Below are positions 41,169 through 49,035 of a stretch of 64,000 bases of DNA, one piece after another. The number at the start of each line of letters is the position of its first letter. Within the stretch, counting starts at the first letter, position 1. Below the pieces are notes generated by a model. The model saw only the letters and a program-made list of their open reading frames with translations. It had not been told where the DNA came from and ran no database searches. The stretch is from Sporomusa ovata DSM 2662. Its GTDB lineage: Bacteria > Bacillota > Negativicutes > Sporomusales > Sporomusaceae. The position numbers and the translations under genes are program-made. The DNA is taken from contig NZ_ASXP01000004.1 of assembly GCF_000445445.1 (NCBI RefSeq), positions 124,001 through 188,000 on the forward strand, read 5' to 3'.

Positions 41169-41230
41169 GTCTTTAACACATTGTATATAGTAAATTAAAT
41201 TCCGGGCATAATAAATAAGAGGTGATTATA

Positions 41231-41425
41231 ATGGATCGTATTATCGATAATTACAAAATTAAAGGGTTTATTTACCTGTTTATAGTATTTTTGGTGATGG
41301 TCACCAGCACGGCCGCCTGGCTTTATTTTAGTTCCGACATTCCCAAGAAAACTCCGCTGCGGGCTAAACAAGTTTTTCTGTGGCATAACAATTATAATAA
41401 TGCACAAACTAGTATTGCTAATTAA
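41231..41425 (+). CDS. 64-residue single-pass membrane protein between sigF and spoVA
   Basis: ATG 41231 is 6 bases after the SD 'agaggtg'. The peptide has an N-terminal charged stretch (MDRIIDNYKIKG), one membrane helix ('FIYLFIVFLVMVTSTAAWLYF') and a basic then Asn-rich tail ('FLWHNNYNNAQTSIAN'). No family recognised. Its location just after the spoIIA terminator and before dodecin and spoVA suggests, without proof, a sporulation-linked role. Confidence 0.65.
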   Translation: MDRIIDNYKIKGFIYLFIVFLVMVTSTAAWLYFSSDIPKKTPLRAKQVFLWHNNYNNAQTSIAN

Positions 41426-41451
41426 CTATAATCATTATAGGGGGTAATCGG

Positions 41452-41649
41452 ATGGTTGTAAAAGTCATTGAGTTAGTAGGAACATCTCACCACAATTGGA
41501 CCGAGGCGGTTGACAATGCAGTTATGGAAGCTTCTAAAACGATTGACGACATTATGGGAGTAGAAGTCACCAATTTTACCGCGAATGTAGGCAAGGGGCA
41601 TATTGCAGAATACAAAGCTGATGTGAAAATTGCTTTTCAGGTTCACTAG
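41452..41649 (+). CDS. dodecin family protein
   Basis: A 65-residue dodecin: 'VVKVIELVGTSHHNWTEAVDNAVMEASKTI' (in parts) with the conserved Trp that stacks on flavin, 'VTNFTANVGKGHIAEYKADVKIAFQV' (in parts). Dodecins form hollow 12-mers that store riboflavin, FMN or CoA. Preceded by 'agggggt'. Length and motifs are normal. Confidence 0.92.
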   Translation: MVVKVIELVGTSHHNWTEAVDNAVMEASKTIDDIMGVEVTNFTANVGKGHIAEYKADVKIAFQVH

Positions 41650-41673
41650 GATTCTTTTAGAAATAAAATACAA

Positions 41674-41703
41674 GAAAGACACCTCTTGTGGTGTCTTTTC
41701 TTG
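41674..41703 (+). terminator. terminator after dodecin
   Basis: A 10-bp stem with one G-U (gaaagacacc / ggtgtctttt), 6-base loop and a T-rich right arm. It precedes the spoVA operon. Confidence 0.8.
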
Positions 41704-41738
41704 TTAAAAAGTACCCGCACGAGTGGAGGTGCATGCAC

Positions 41739-42194
41739 ATGTTTAAGAGTAAAGCCAGTCAGGCTGAGCAACAACAATATCAGGAAAAATTTGAACAACT
41801 AAAACCTAAAACACCGATCTTAAAAAACGTAATCTGGGCATTTATTGTCGGTGGGTTAATTTGTATGTTAGGACAATTTTTAATGAATTATTTTGTGAGT
41901 TTGGGGTTTAGTAACAAAGAAGCTGCTGGTCCCACTTCTGTTGTATTAATTTTTTTAAGTGCTTTATTCACTGGATTAGGTATCTATGATGAACTGGGAC
42001 GCAGGGCAGGAGCTGGTTCTATTGTGCCAATTACCGGCTTTGCCAATTCAATCGTAGCTCCTGCTATGGAGTTTAAACGCGAGGGCTATGTATTTGGCAT
42101 CGGCGCGAAGATGTTTATCATTGCCGGACCCGTACTCGTATATGGTATCTCAACAGCTATACTTATTGGTTTTATTTATTGGTTACGATTATAA
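41739..42194 (+). CDS. spoVAC: stage V sporulation protein AC
   Basis: A 151-residue membrane protein. After a hydrophilic N-terminus, the SpoVAC pattern is seen: 'NVIWAFIVGGLICMLGQFLMNYF', 'LIFLSALFTGLGIYDELGRRAGAGSIVPITGFANSIVAPAMEFKREG' (in parts). SpoVA proteins form the channel for dipicolinic acid uptake into the forespore and release on germination; SpoVAC itself behaves as a mechanosensitive channel. Of three candidate starts, ATG 41739 has the best spacing (8 bases) to 'ggaggt'. spoVAA and spoVAB are absent, as in clostridia. Confidence 0.95.
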   Translation: MFKSKASQAEQQQYQEKFEQLKPKTPILKNVIWAFIVGGLICMLGQFLMNYFVSLGFSNKEAAGPTSVVLIFLSALFTGLGIYDELGRRAGAGSIVPITGFANSIVAPAMEFKREGYVFGIGAKMFIIAGPVLVYGISTAILIGFIYWLRL

Positions 42195-42211
42195 AAAGCG
42201 AGGGAAACAGC

Positions 42212-43216
42212 ATGAATAAAAAACGTGGACAGCAAAGTATTATTTTTGCTTCACCGCCGGTCATAACAAGTACAGCTAATATAGTGGGCCCGATGGAAGG
42301 GGATGGCCTCTTAGCCGAGTTCTATGATCGAATACTTAGCGATACGCTTGATAATAATTCCAGTTGGGAACAATGTGAATCCGCCATGATGGAATGGGTG
42401 ATAAAAACCGCAGTAACTAAAGAAGCTAGTGCCATTGATGATGTTGACTATGTTCTTGCCGGCGACTTGCTTAATCAGTTAATGAGTACTCATTTTGCAC
42501 TAAGAGGCGTCGGACGCCCTTTTTTGGGGTTGTATGGTGCTTGCTCGACAATGGTAGAAGGGATGCTAATTGGTTCTACGCTCATTGATGGAGGCTTTGC
42601 CAACAAGATTGTTGCCGCTGCGTCCAGCCACCATGATGCAGCCGAACGGCAGTACCGTTTTCCAACAGAACAGGGTGTGCAACGGCCAATGGTATCACAA
42701 TGGACAGTGACCGGTTCAGGCGCTGCAGTTATTTCTGTCATGGGTAATGGACCGCGGATTACAGCAGCAACAGTGGGTAAAATAGTAGATATGGGGCTAA
42801 AAGATCCTAACGCTATGGGACCGGCAATGGCCCCAGCCGCTGCGGATACATTATGGCATCATTTTGAAGACTCTGGTCGCCAGCCTGCTTATTATGACAT
42901 GATATATACTGGTGATCTTGGCAGTGTCGGTAAAGCCCTGGTGATTGAGCTATTTAAAACAAAGGGTGTTGACTTATCAACAAATTACGAAGATTGTGGC
43001 TGCATGATTTTTAAGGAAGATCAGGATGCTCATGCCGGTGCCAGCGGCTGCGCCAGTTCAGCTATAGTATTTACCGGCTATATTTACCGGCAGCTTATGC
43101 AGCGAAAGCTGCACAGGGTTCTTCTGATAGGGACAGGCAGTTTACATAGTACGACATCGTATCAACAAAAAGAATCGATACCCTGTATTGCGCATGCTGT
43201 AGCGCTCGAAATGTAA
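42212..43216 (+). CDS. spoVAD: stage V sporulation protein AD
   Basis: A 334-residue thiolase-like protein. It begins 'KKRGQQSIIFASPPVITSTANIVGPMEGDGLLAEFYD' (in parts), with 'FLGLYGACSTMVEGMLIGSTLIDGGFA' (in parts) and 'NYEDCGCMIF'. SpoVAD binds dipicolinic acid on the spore inner membrane. ATG 42212 follows 'gagggaaac'. It sits 17 bases after spoVAC. Confidence 0.96.
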   Translation: MNKKRGQQSIIFASPPVITSTANIVGPMEGDGLLAEFYDRILSDTLDNNSSWEQCESAMMEWVIKTAVTKEASAIDDVDYVLAGDLLNQLMSTHFALRGVGRPFLGLYGACSTMVEGMLIGSTLIDGGFANKIVAAASSHHDAAERQYRFPTEQGVQRPMVSQWTVTGSGAAVISVMGNGPRITAATVGKIVDMGLKDPNAMGPAMAPAAADTLWHHFEDSGRQPAYYDMIYTGDLGSVGKALVIELFKTKGVDLSTNYEDCGCMIFKEDQDAHAGASGCASSAIVFTGYIYRQLMQRKLHRVLLIGTGSLHSTTSYQQKESIPCIAHAVALEM

Positions 43217-43232
43217 AGGAGGTAACCCACAT

Positions 43233-43586
43233 ATGCAAACCTATCTAATGGCCTTTGTCATTGGCGGCTTGATTTGTGTACTTGGGCAACTGCTTATGGA
43301 TCTCACCCCGCTTACACCAGCTCATGTCTTAGTATTATTTGTCGTCTTAGGCGGTGTTCTCAGCGGTTTAGGTCTATATCAGCCGTTAGTTGATATTGCT
43401 GGCGCCGGAGCAACCGTTCCGCTGCCTGGGTTTGGCCATTCCCTGGTATCCGGCACGATTGAGGAAATAAACAAAGTAGGTTTATGGGGAATCTTTACCG
43501 GAGCTGTTAAAGCAACTGCAGCCGGAATAACGGCTGCAATCGTTTTTGCTCTGGCCATAGCAATAGTATTTGATCCGAAAGGGTAA
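43233..43586 (+). CDS. spoVAE: stage V sporulation protein AE (SpoVAEB)
   Basis: A 117-residue membrane protein related to SpoVAC ('FVIGGLICVLGQLLMDLTPLTPAHVLVLFV', in parts; 'GLYQPLVDIAGAGATVPLPGFGHSLVSGTIEE', in parts). It is the membrane partner of SpoVAC/AD in the DPA channel. SD 'aaaggagg' precedes the ATG. Its last codons form half of a perfect 17-bp hairpin. Confidence 0.94.
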   Translation: MQTYLMAFVIGGLICVLGQLLMDLTPLTPAHVLVLFVVLGGVLSGLGLYQPLVDIAGAGATVPLPGFGHSLVSGTIEEINKVGLWGIFTGAVKATAAGITAAIVFALAIAIVFDPKG

Positions 43587-43617
43587 ATACTATTGCTATG
43601 GGTAGTGTCTTTTTTTA
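43555..43617 (+). terminator. 17-bp perfect hairpin at the end of spoVAE
   Basis: Left arm 43555-43571 (within the CDS, starting ccatagcaat) and right arm 43585-43601 are perfect complements around a 13-base loop. A T7 run follows at about 43609-43617, 8 bases after the stem. It may terminate or attenuate transcription between spoVAE and the Gln-rich gene, or protect the upstream mRNA. Confidence 0.7.
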
Positions 43618-43638
43618 GTAAATGATGGGGTGATAAGT

Positions 43639-44325
43639 GTGCCAAAGCGAGTATCTAAAATAGCAAGTTACATTAAGCCTAACCAGTTACGGTCGCAAAG
43701 TCCGGAGCGTTCACAGATCGATGAGAGTGTTATCGAAGGTATGGCAAAAATTTTTATGCAAACACAGGCTAATATGGTAAATAACCCTAAGCCGCAAACG
43801 AATAATTCCCAGGAAGTACTAAACCTATTGCACCAAATTAATAATAAACTAGAAGGTTTACAAGGCTCTATTACCAGTAGTGATGCCGGTGATCAGTCCC
43901 AACAAGGCATTCCACAATCTGGGCAAAATCAAATAAGCCAACAGATACAACCCGGGCAAAATGCGCAAGCAAATGTCAGCTCAACAGCCGAATCTGAGGT
44001 GTCACAAGAATTAAAAAAATTATTTAGCACTTTACTTACAACTGGCGGACAAGCAAATACCTCCGGTGGCAATCAACAAGCGGAAGATGCAAGCAGCCAA
44101 AAACAAATTCAGCAGCAACAAGGCCAAAACACTACGCAAGGTAACAACCAAAATTCCTCAATTGCCGTACAAACAGCGGCACAAGTACTTTCCCAAGCCC
44201 AGTATGAGCTTTCCAATGAACTAGAAGCGAGCCTGCAAAGTCTCAAACAAGTAATCAGTGAGAGTGAAAAAATTGCTAATAAAATCAGCAATTTATTAGG
44301 AGAAGAAAATAACCAAAAGCAATGA
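43639..44325 (+). CDS. Gln/Asn/Ser-rich low-complexity protein within the spoVA operon
   Basis: A 228-residue soluble protein with no signal or membrane segment. The N-terminus is basic ('VPKRVSKIASYIKPNQL'), there is a short helix ('VLNLLHQINNKLEGLQ'), a long Q/N/S-rich middle (e.g. 'QIQQQQGQNTTQGNNQ') and a C-terminal coiled coil ('ELEASLQSLKQVISESEKIANKISNLL'). No family recognised. It lies between spoVAEB and spoVAEA, which are adjacent in Bacillus, so it is an insertion into a conserved operon. The composition recalls spore coat or core matrix proteins. GTG 43639 (8 bases after 'gatgggg') is preferred over GTG 43630. Confidence 0.75.
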   Translation: MPKRVSKIASYIKPNQLRSQSPERSQIDESVIEGMAKIFMQTQANMVNNPKPQTNNSQEVLNLLHQINNKLEGLQGSITSSDAGDQSQQGIPQSGQNQISQQIQPGQNAQANVSSTAESEVSQELKKLFSTLLTTGGQANTSGGNQQAEDASSQKQIQQQQGQNTTQGNNQNSSIAVQTAAQVLSQAQYELSNELEASLQSLKQVISESEKIANKISNLLGEENNQKQ

Positions 44326-44334
44326 GGTGTTGAA

Positions 44335-44940
44335 TTGGATAAAGTAACTGAACTTGATAAAAAAATTCGTGTTATTCTTGTTACTGATGGTGACAGAGTA
44401 GCTCAGCAAGCAGTTGAAACGATTGGCGCCTCTTTGGGATTACGATGTATTTCAGCTTCAGCAGGCAATCCAACACCCATCAGCGGCAAAGAAATTGTTG
44501 AGCTTTTGAAAACTGTCCCCTATGATCCGGTGTTAGTTATGTTTGATGATAAAGGTCGCTGCGAAAAAGCGGAAGGAGAACAGGCGCTTGAATATGTTGC
44601 TAATCATCCTGACATCGAAGTACTCGGAGCAGTAGCAGTAGCGTCTAATACTACTGGTATCGACGGAGTCCATGCGGATGCATGTATTGACTGCCAGGGG
44701 CATGTAATTGATCTGTCAGTTGATAAGAAAGGAGAAATAAAAAAACAAAAGGATTGTGACTGCAATCCGATGATTACGGGTGATACTGTTGATGTGCTTA
44801 ATGATGTTGAAATACCGGTTATTATCGGTGTAGGCGATATCGGAAAAATGGATAAACATGACGATCTTAGCCGGGGTGCACCAATCACCCGGAGAGCAAT
44901 TGAAGAGATACTGAAACGGAGTGACATTATTCATGGCTGA
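44335..44940 (+). CDS. spoVAEA: stage V sporulation protein AEA (soluble SpoVAE homologue)
   Basis: A 201-residue soluble protein with 'RVILVTDGDRVAQQAVETIGASLGLRCISASAGNPTPISG' (in parts), 'VLVMFDDKGRCEKAEGEQAL', 'DGVHADACIDCQGHVIDLSVDK' (in parts) and 'GDIGKMDKHDDLSRGAPITRRAIEEIL' (in parts). These match SpoVAEa, which is transcribed with the spoVA channel genes and affects germination. TTG start at 44335 after 'gaggtg'. It overlaps spoVAF by 8 bases. Confidence 0.9.
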   Translation: MDKVTELDKKIRVILVTDGDRVAQQAVETIGASLGLRCISASAGNPTPISGKEIVELLKTVPYDPVLVMFDDKGRCEKAEGEQALEYVANHPDIEVLGAVAVASNTTGIDGVHADACIDCQGHVIDLSVDKKGEIKKQKDCDCNPMITGDTVDVLNDVEIPVIIGVGDIGKMDKHDDLSRGAPITRRAIEEILKRSDIIHG

Positions 44941-46447
44941 TGAAAAAAAAATTGCCAAAGAGATTGACAGCAATATAAATTATATTAAAGCCAAACTGGG
45001 GGTTGGCGAATCTTTTGATATCGTCTTCCGTGAATACAAAGTAGGTCGAAAACGTGCGGCTTCCTTTTCCATAAATGGCATGACCAATGATGTTGTGTTA
45101 TCAAACGTACTTGAAGAATTGACTGCCTATAACCAGGAAGATATGACGATTAACACCTTAGATAAACTGTTTTATTCCCGTGCAACCCATTCCCAAGCCA
45201 AACTACTAACAACTATGAATGATGCCATAACCAGTCTGTTATCAGGAGAAATGCTATTTTTTGTTGATGGGGCAGAACAAGTGATTGTTCTGGATGCCCG
45301 TGCCTACCCGGCCCGCGCTCCTGCCGAGTCTAATATTGAAAAGGTTACCAGAGGTTCGCGTGATTCTTTTGTCGAAACGATCGTATTTAACACAGCTTTA
45401 ATTCGCAGACGATTACGTGACCCAAATCTACGATTTGAAATAATCAAGGTCGGTACGCGATCTCAGTGTGATATTGCCGTTTGCTACATTAAAGATATTA
45501 CCAATACAGAGTTAATTGCCACTGTCAAAGACAGGCTTAACAATATCAATATTGATGGCATACCGATGGCCGAAAAGGCTGTTGAAGAATACATTGTCGG
45601 CGGCAGTAAGTGGAACCCATTACCAAAAGTACGGTACACCGAACGTCCTGATGTAGCTGCAGTCCACTTGCTGGAAGGTCATGTATGCATAATTGTGGAT
45701 ACTTCGCCGAATATCATGATTTTGCCAACAACACTGTGGCATCATGTACAACATGTCGAGGAATTTCATCAAAATGTGGTTATTGGTTCCTACCTGCGGT
45801 TAATTCGATTAGTTGGTGTGTTACTGTCATTAATTCTGCCGCCTTTATGGCTGGCATTTGTATTAAGCCGTCAGTTATTGCCTGAGTCGCTTGCGTTTCT
45901 CGGCCCCCAGGAGCCCGGCATAATACCTATCGGAATCCAATTTCTCCTGGCAGAATTCGGCGTGGAGTTAGTAAGAATGGCAACTGTGCATGTTCCTACA
46001 GCGCAGTCTACTGCACTCGGGTTTATCGGTGCCTTCATGTTGGGGGACATTGCCACCAAGGTGGGGCTGTTTGGCAATGAGACTATTTTTTATACTGCTG
46101 TAGCGGCAGTCGGCGCTTTTGCAACTCCCAGTATGGAATTTGCTATGGCAATACGTCTCTTTCGGGTCACCATCCTTATTTTAGTGATGCTGTTTAAAGT
46201 GCCAGGCCTATTGGGTGGGTTATTAGCAGTCTTTTTACTGATGCTAACAACAAAATCCTTCAATATCCCCTATTTATGGCCAGCGCTGCCTTTTAATTTT
46301 AGTGCCATGAAAGATGTATTATTCCGTCTGCCGATACCAAACAAGATCCTACGTCCGGCGGTGCTTAAACCGCAAGATCAGGACCGACTTAAAAGTGCCG
46401 ACGAACAAAAAGATACTAACAAGAATAAGGGTAATAAAAACAAATAA
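44933..46447 (+). CDS. spoVAF: spore germination protein SpoVAF (GerA-type A subunit)
   Basis: A 504-residue GerA/SpoVAF family membrane protein: cytoplasmic N-terminal domain ('NYIKAKLGVGESFDIVFREY', 'SPNIMILPTTLWHHVQHVEEFHQ' in parts) and four or five C-terminal membrane helices ('PPLWLAFVLSRQLLP', 'LGFIGAFMLGDIATKVGLF'). SpoVAF with an FigP partner amplifies germinant response in Bacillus. ATG 44933 is 11 bases after 'cggag'. The C-terminus is Lys/Asn-rich. It converges with the minus-strand lipoprotein gene. Confidence 0.93.
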   Translation: MADEKKIAKEIDSNINYIKAKLGVGESFDIVFREYKVGRKRAASFSINGMTNDVVLSNVLEELTAYNQEDMTINTLDKLFYSRATHSQAKLLTTMNDAITSLLSGEMLFFVDGAEQVIVLDARAYPARAPAESNIEKVTRGSRDSFVETIVFNTALIRRRLRDPNLRFEIIKVGTRSQCDIAVCYIKDITNTELIATVKDRLNNINIDGIPMAEKAVEEYIVGGSKWNPLPKVRYTERPDVAAVHLLEGHVCIIVDTSPNIMILPTTLWHHVQHVEEFHQNVVIGSYLRLIRLVGVLLSLILPPLWLAFVLSRQLLPESLAFLGPQEPGIIPIGIQFLLAEFGVELVRMATVHVPTAQSTALGFIGAFMLGDIATKVGLFGNETIFYTAVAAVGAFATPSMEFAMAIRLFRVTILILVMLFKVPGLLGGLLAVFLLMLTTKSFNIPYLWPALPFNFSAMKDVLFRLPIPNKILRPAVLKPQDQDRLKSADEQKDTNKNKGNKNK

Positions 46448-46449
46448 GA

Positions 46450-46474
46450 AAATGCCGCCCCCTGGGCGGCATTT
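46450..46474. terminator. bidirectional terminator between spoVAF and the lipoprotein gene
   Basis: A 9-10 bp GC-rich stem (aatgccgcc / ggcggcatt, loop 46460-46464) lies between two convergent genes, with A-rich and T-rich flanks usable on either strand. Confidence 0.75.
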
Positions 46475-46483
46475 AAGTTGGAT

Positions 46484-47242
46484 TTACTTACCTCGAAAAA
46501 ATTCACGTATGCGTCCCATGCTTTCATTGATAGCAGCTTGTTGTTCCTCAAACGCCCCTTTGTTTTCGGCATTAATAGCATCTTTCATTTGGTTTACCGT
46601 TGCATGTGTCTTGGTAACCTCACCCCAAACACCAATTTGTTCCATACCCGGCTTTACTTTTTCCCATGTTCCCTGTAATTCTTTTACCTTAGCTGCAGCT
46701 TTTGTCCAATTTTTATCTTCTACAAAGAAGCTGACATTACGAATTCCATTGCTAACAGCAATAATATCGGCAATCGGGGATAGTTTATATGATTTGCCAA
46801 TATCGCTAATACTACCCATAAACTTAATCAGACTTTCATAGGAGCCGGTTATTTTTTTATTATTGATGGCTGCTGTTAATTCTTCCATCGCTGCATCGGC
46901 TTCTTTTACGCCCTTTTTGTCGCCGACTGCGGCTTTAGCTTGTTGCCACAAAGTCTGTAGATTAGTAATTCCTGCCTGAGCCTGTGACCAGTCTTCCTTG
47001 TTAATTCCCTCAAATACAACACCGGCTGTTGCTTCCAGGTCATATAATTCAACAGGTGCTGAAAAAAAACGTTCAATAAACGGTGGGTTTGGTTTTGATT
47101 CCACTGGTTTACCTGCCGGACCTATTTCTGGTTTGGGAGCAGGTTCAGACAGCAATCCGGATAAATAGCCACAGCCGGTTAGCAATAGTGTCAGGAAAAG
47201 TAAGGACATGATACCAAATTTTAGTGGTAATGATAGCCGCAT
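46484..47242 (-). CDS. predicted lipoprotein with two related helical modules
   Basis: A 252-residue minus-strand protein with a lipoprotein signal peptide (lipobox 'LLLTGC' followed by G), a Pro-rich linker and an alpha-helical body. Two segments are alike: 'EGINKEDWSQAQAGITNLQTLWQQAK' and 'VEDKNWTKAAAKVKELQGTWEKVK' (each in parts), both W-x3-A-x7-W with following helices, suggesting internal duplication. It may be related to DUF4363-type secreted helical proteins, but I am not sure. It would be anchored outside the cytoplasmic membrane. SD aaggagg lies 11 bases before the ATG. It is one of two minus-strand genes in the window. Confidence 0.75.
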   Translation of the reverse strand: MRLSLPLKFGIMSLLFLTLLLTGCGYLSGLLSEPAPKPEIGPAGKPVESKPNPPFIERFFSAPVELYDLEATAGVVFEGINKEDWSQAQAGITNLQTLWQQAKAAVGDKKGVKEADAAMEELTAAINNKKITGSYESLIKFMGSISDIGKSYKLSPIADIIAVSNGIRNVSFFVEDKNWTKAAAKVKELQGTWEKVKPGMEQIGVWGEVTKTHATVNQMKDAINAENKGAFEEQQAAINESMGRIREFFRGK

Positions 47243-47352
47243 CTAAGTAAATACCTCCTTCTTTTTTAGGCAAAAGTCATTCATTGTGCCACATAGGTTT
47301 AGTCTGAACAAGTGTTACACATTTTAGTATAGAAATAATCGTCTATTTCATT

Positions 47353-47380
47353 TTGCTTTTTACTGCTTTTTTAGTATAAT
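47353..47380 (+). promoter_or_regulatory. sigma-A-type promoter for the M50 protease-trpS-scpAB unit
   Basis: TTGCTT at 47353-47358 and a perfect TATAAT at 47375-47380 with 16-base spacing, 41 bases before the TTG start of the protease gene. It lies in the divergent intergenic region with the lipoprotein gene. Confidence 0.6.
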
Positions 47381-47421
47381 TTAGTAGTACGTTTAAGCGA
47401 AAGTTATAAGGAGGCTGTCTA

Positions 47422-48039
47422 TTGTTTGGTTTTGATGCTGATATGATATTTCGGATTCCGGCACTATTAATTGCACTGACTGTACACGAATATGCGCATG
47501 CGAGGGCCGCTGTGACTTTAGGTGATCCTACACCAAGGCTTCTGGGGCGATTAACGTTAAATCCGGTCGCGCATCTTGACCCGTTTGGTCTTATCATGCT
47601 ATGGTTGTTTAAATTTGGCTGGGCTAAACCGGTACCTATCAACCCCAGCTACTTTAAGAATTATCGCCAGGATATGTTAATCGTGTCCTTAGCCGGTCCG
47701 GTGTCCAATATGTTGCTCGCGCTATTTGCTTATTTTTTGCTTGTTTTATCTAAAATGCTGCTTTTGAGCAGTGGCTGGATTATGGTCTTGGAAATGATCT
47801 ATAGCTATAACATCCTACTGGCTATTTTTAATCTGGTACCTATACCACCGCTAGATGGCTCCAAGGTACTGGCTAGTATCCTGCCAGGTCAACAGGGACG
47901 AATTTTTGAACAAATGGAACAATATGGACCATTTATATTAATGGGACTTGTCTATATTGGCGTTATTGGCATGATTACTTATCCATTTATGAGTGCCTTG
48001 GATTATATAATTAAAGTAATAGTTTTTACAATTTTGTAA
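47422..48039 (+). CDS. site-2 protease family membrane metalloprotease (M50, YwhC-like)
   Basis: A 205-residue polytopic protein. The zinc motif H22-E-Y-A-H26 ('LTVHEYAHARAAVTLGD') and the second metal ligand in 'NLVPIPPLDGSKVLASILP' are intact. It belongs to the short, PDZ-less M50 group of unknown substrate, common upstream of trpS/scpA in Bacillota. TTG start at 47422, 'aaggagg' upstream. Not SpoIVFB: no CBS domain is present. Confidence 0.9.
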   Translation: MFGFDADMIFRIPALLIALTVHEYAHARAAVTLGDPTPRLLGRLTLNPVAHLDPFGLIMLWLFKFGWAKPVPINPSYFKNYRQDMLIVSLAGPVSNMLLALFAYFLLVLSKMLLLSSGWIMVLEMIYSYNILLAIFNLVPIPPLDGSKVLASILPGQQGRIFEQMEQYGPFILMGLVYIGVIGMITYPFMSALDYIIKVIVFTIL

Positions 48040-48054
48040 CAGGAGGAGATACAC

Positions 48055-49032
48055 TTGGCAAAAAAACGTATTTTTAGTGGCATGCAGCCATCAGGAAATT
48101 TTCATATGGGGAACTATCAGGTGCTTGCCAATTGGATTAACATGCAGGCAGAGTATGATTGTATATATGCAATAGTAGACTGGCATGCACTTACGTCTTC
48201 GTATGAGGATACCAGTAGAATTCCTGAGCGCATCGAACATATGGCACTTGATTGGTTGAGTGCCGGACTTGATCCGGAAAAAAATATTATCTTTGTTCAA
48301 TCACACGTAAAAGAACATGCCGAATTGCATTTGTTATTATCCATGATGACACCGCTATCCTGGCTTGAACGGGTACCCACCTATAAAGACAAATTACAGC
48401 AATTGGGTGAAATGGGTAAAGAAATTAATACCTACGGCTTCCTGGGGTATCCTGAACTGATGGCGGCCGATATCATGCTCTATAAAGCTGATGCTGTTCC
48501 AGTAGCGGAAGACCAAATACCGCATCTGGAGCTAACACGAGAGATTGTTCGCCGGTTTGCGAATTTGTACAAGCCGGTATTTCCTGAACCTCAGGCTATC
48601 TTAAGTCCGCTGCTGCCAGGTATTGATGGACGCAAGATGAGCAAGTCCTACGGTAATGAAATTCCTTATGCAGCTGAACCGGATGAACTGCAGGCCCGGG
48701 TAAGACTCATGATTACCGACCCCCAGCGGGTCAAGAAAACTGATCCCGGCGACCCCGATATTTGTACAGTATATACCTTTCATAAAATTTTCAGTCCCGA
48801 ACACAGTGAGCTTGCCGGCCAATGCCGTAATGCCGGCATCGGTTGCGTAGACTGCAAAAAACGGTTAGCCCAAAAGATGATTACTACTCTTGCCGACGTT
48901 CACGGTCGCCGTAAAGAGATGGCAGCCAAACCGGATAAGATAAAAGAGATACTAGCCTACGGTGCTGAACGCGCCCGGAAAATAGCAGCGGCAACCATGG
49001 AAGAAGTCCGGTCAATTATGCATCTGAGCTAA
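48055..49032 (+). CDS. trpS: tryptophanyl-tRNA synthetase
   Basis: A 325-residue class I synthetase. It has the HIGH-like 'GMQPSGNFHMGNYQVLANW', 'YADIMLYKADAVPVAEDQIPHLELTREIVRRFN'-like region (in parts) and the KMSKS loop 'GIDGRKMSKSYGN'. It charges tRNA-Trp. TTG start with 'aggagg' upstream. It is 15 bases from the protease gene and 3 from scpA. No T-box leader is visible here. Confidence 0.95.
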   Translation: MAKKRIFSGMQPSGNFHMGNYQVLANWINMQAEYDCIYAIVDWHALTSSYEDTSRIPERIEHMALDWLSAGLDPEKNIIFVQSHVKEHAELHLLLSMMTPLSWLERVPTYKDKLQQLGEMGKEINTYGFLGYPELMAADIMLYKADAVPVAEDQIPHLELTREIVRRFANLYKPVFPEPQAILSPLLPGIDGRKMSKSYGNEIPYAAEPDELQARVRLMITDPQRVKKTDPGDPDICTVYTFHKIFSPEHSELAGQCRNAGIGCVDCKKRLAQKMITTLADVHGRRKEMAAKPDKIKEILAYGAERARKIAAATMEEVRSIMHLS

Positions 49033-49035
49033 CTT

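Noticed and set aside
46314..46841. A 175-codon + strand ORF overlapping spoVAF and the lipoprotein gene
   Set aside because: It crosses the convergent terminator and is antisense to a lipoprotein with a clear signal peptide and SD.
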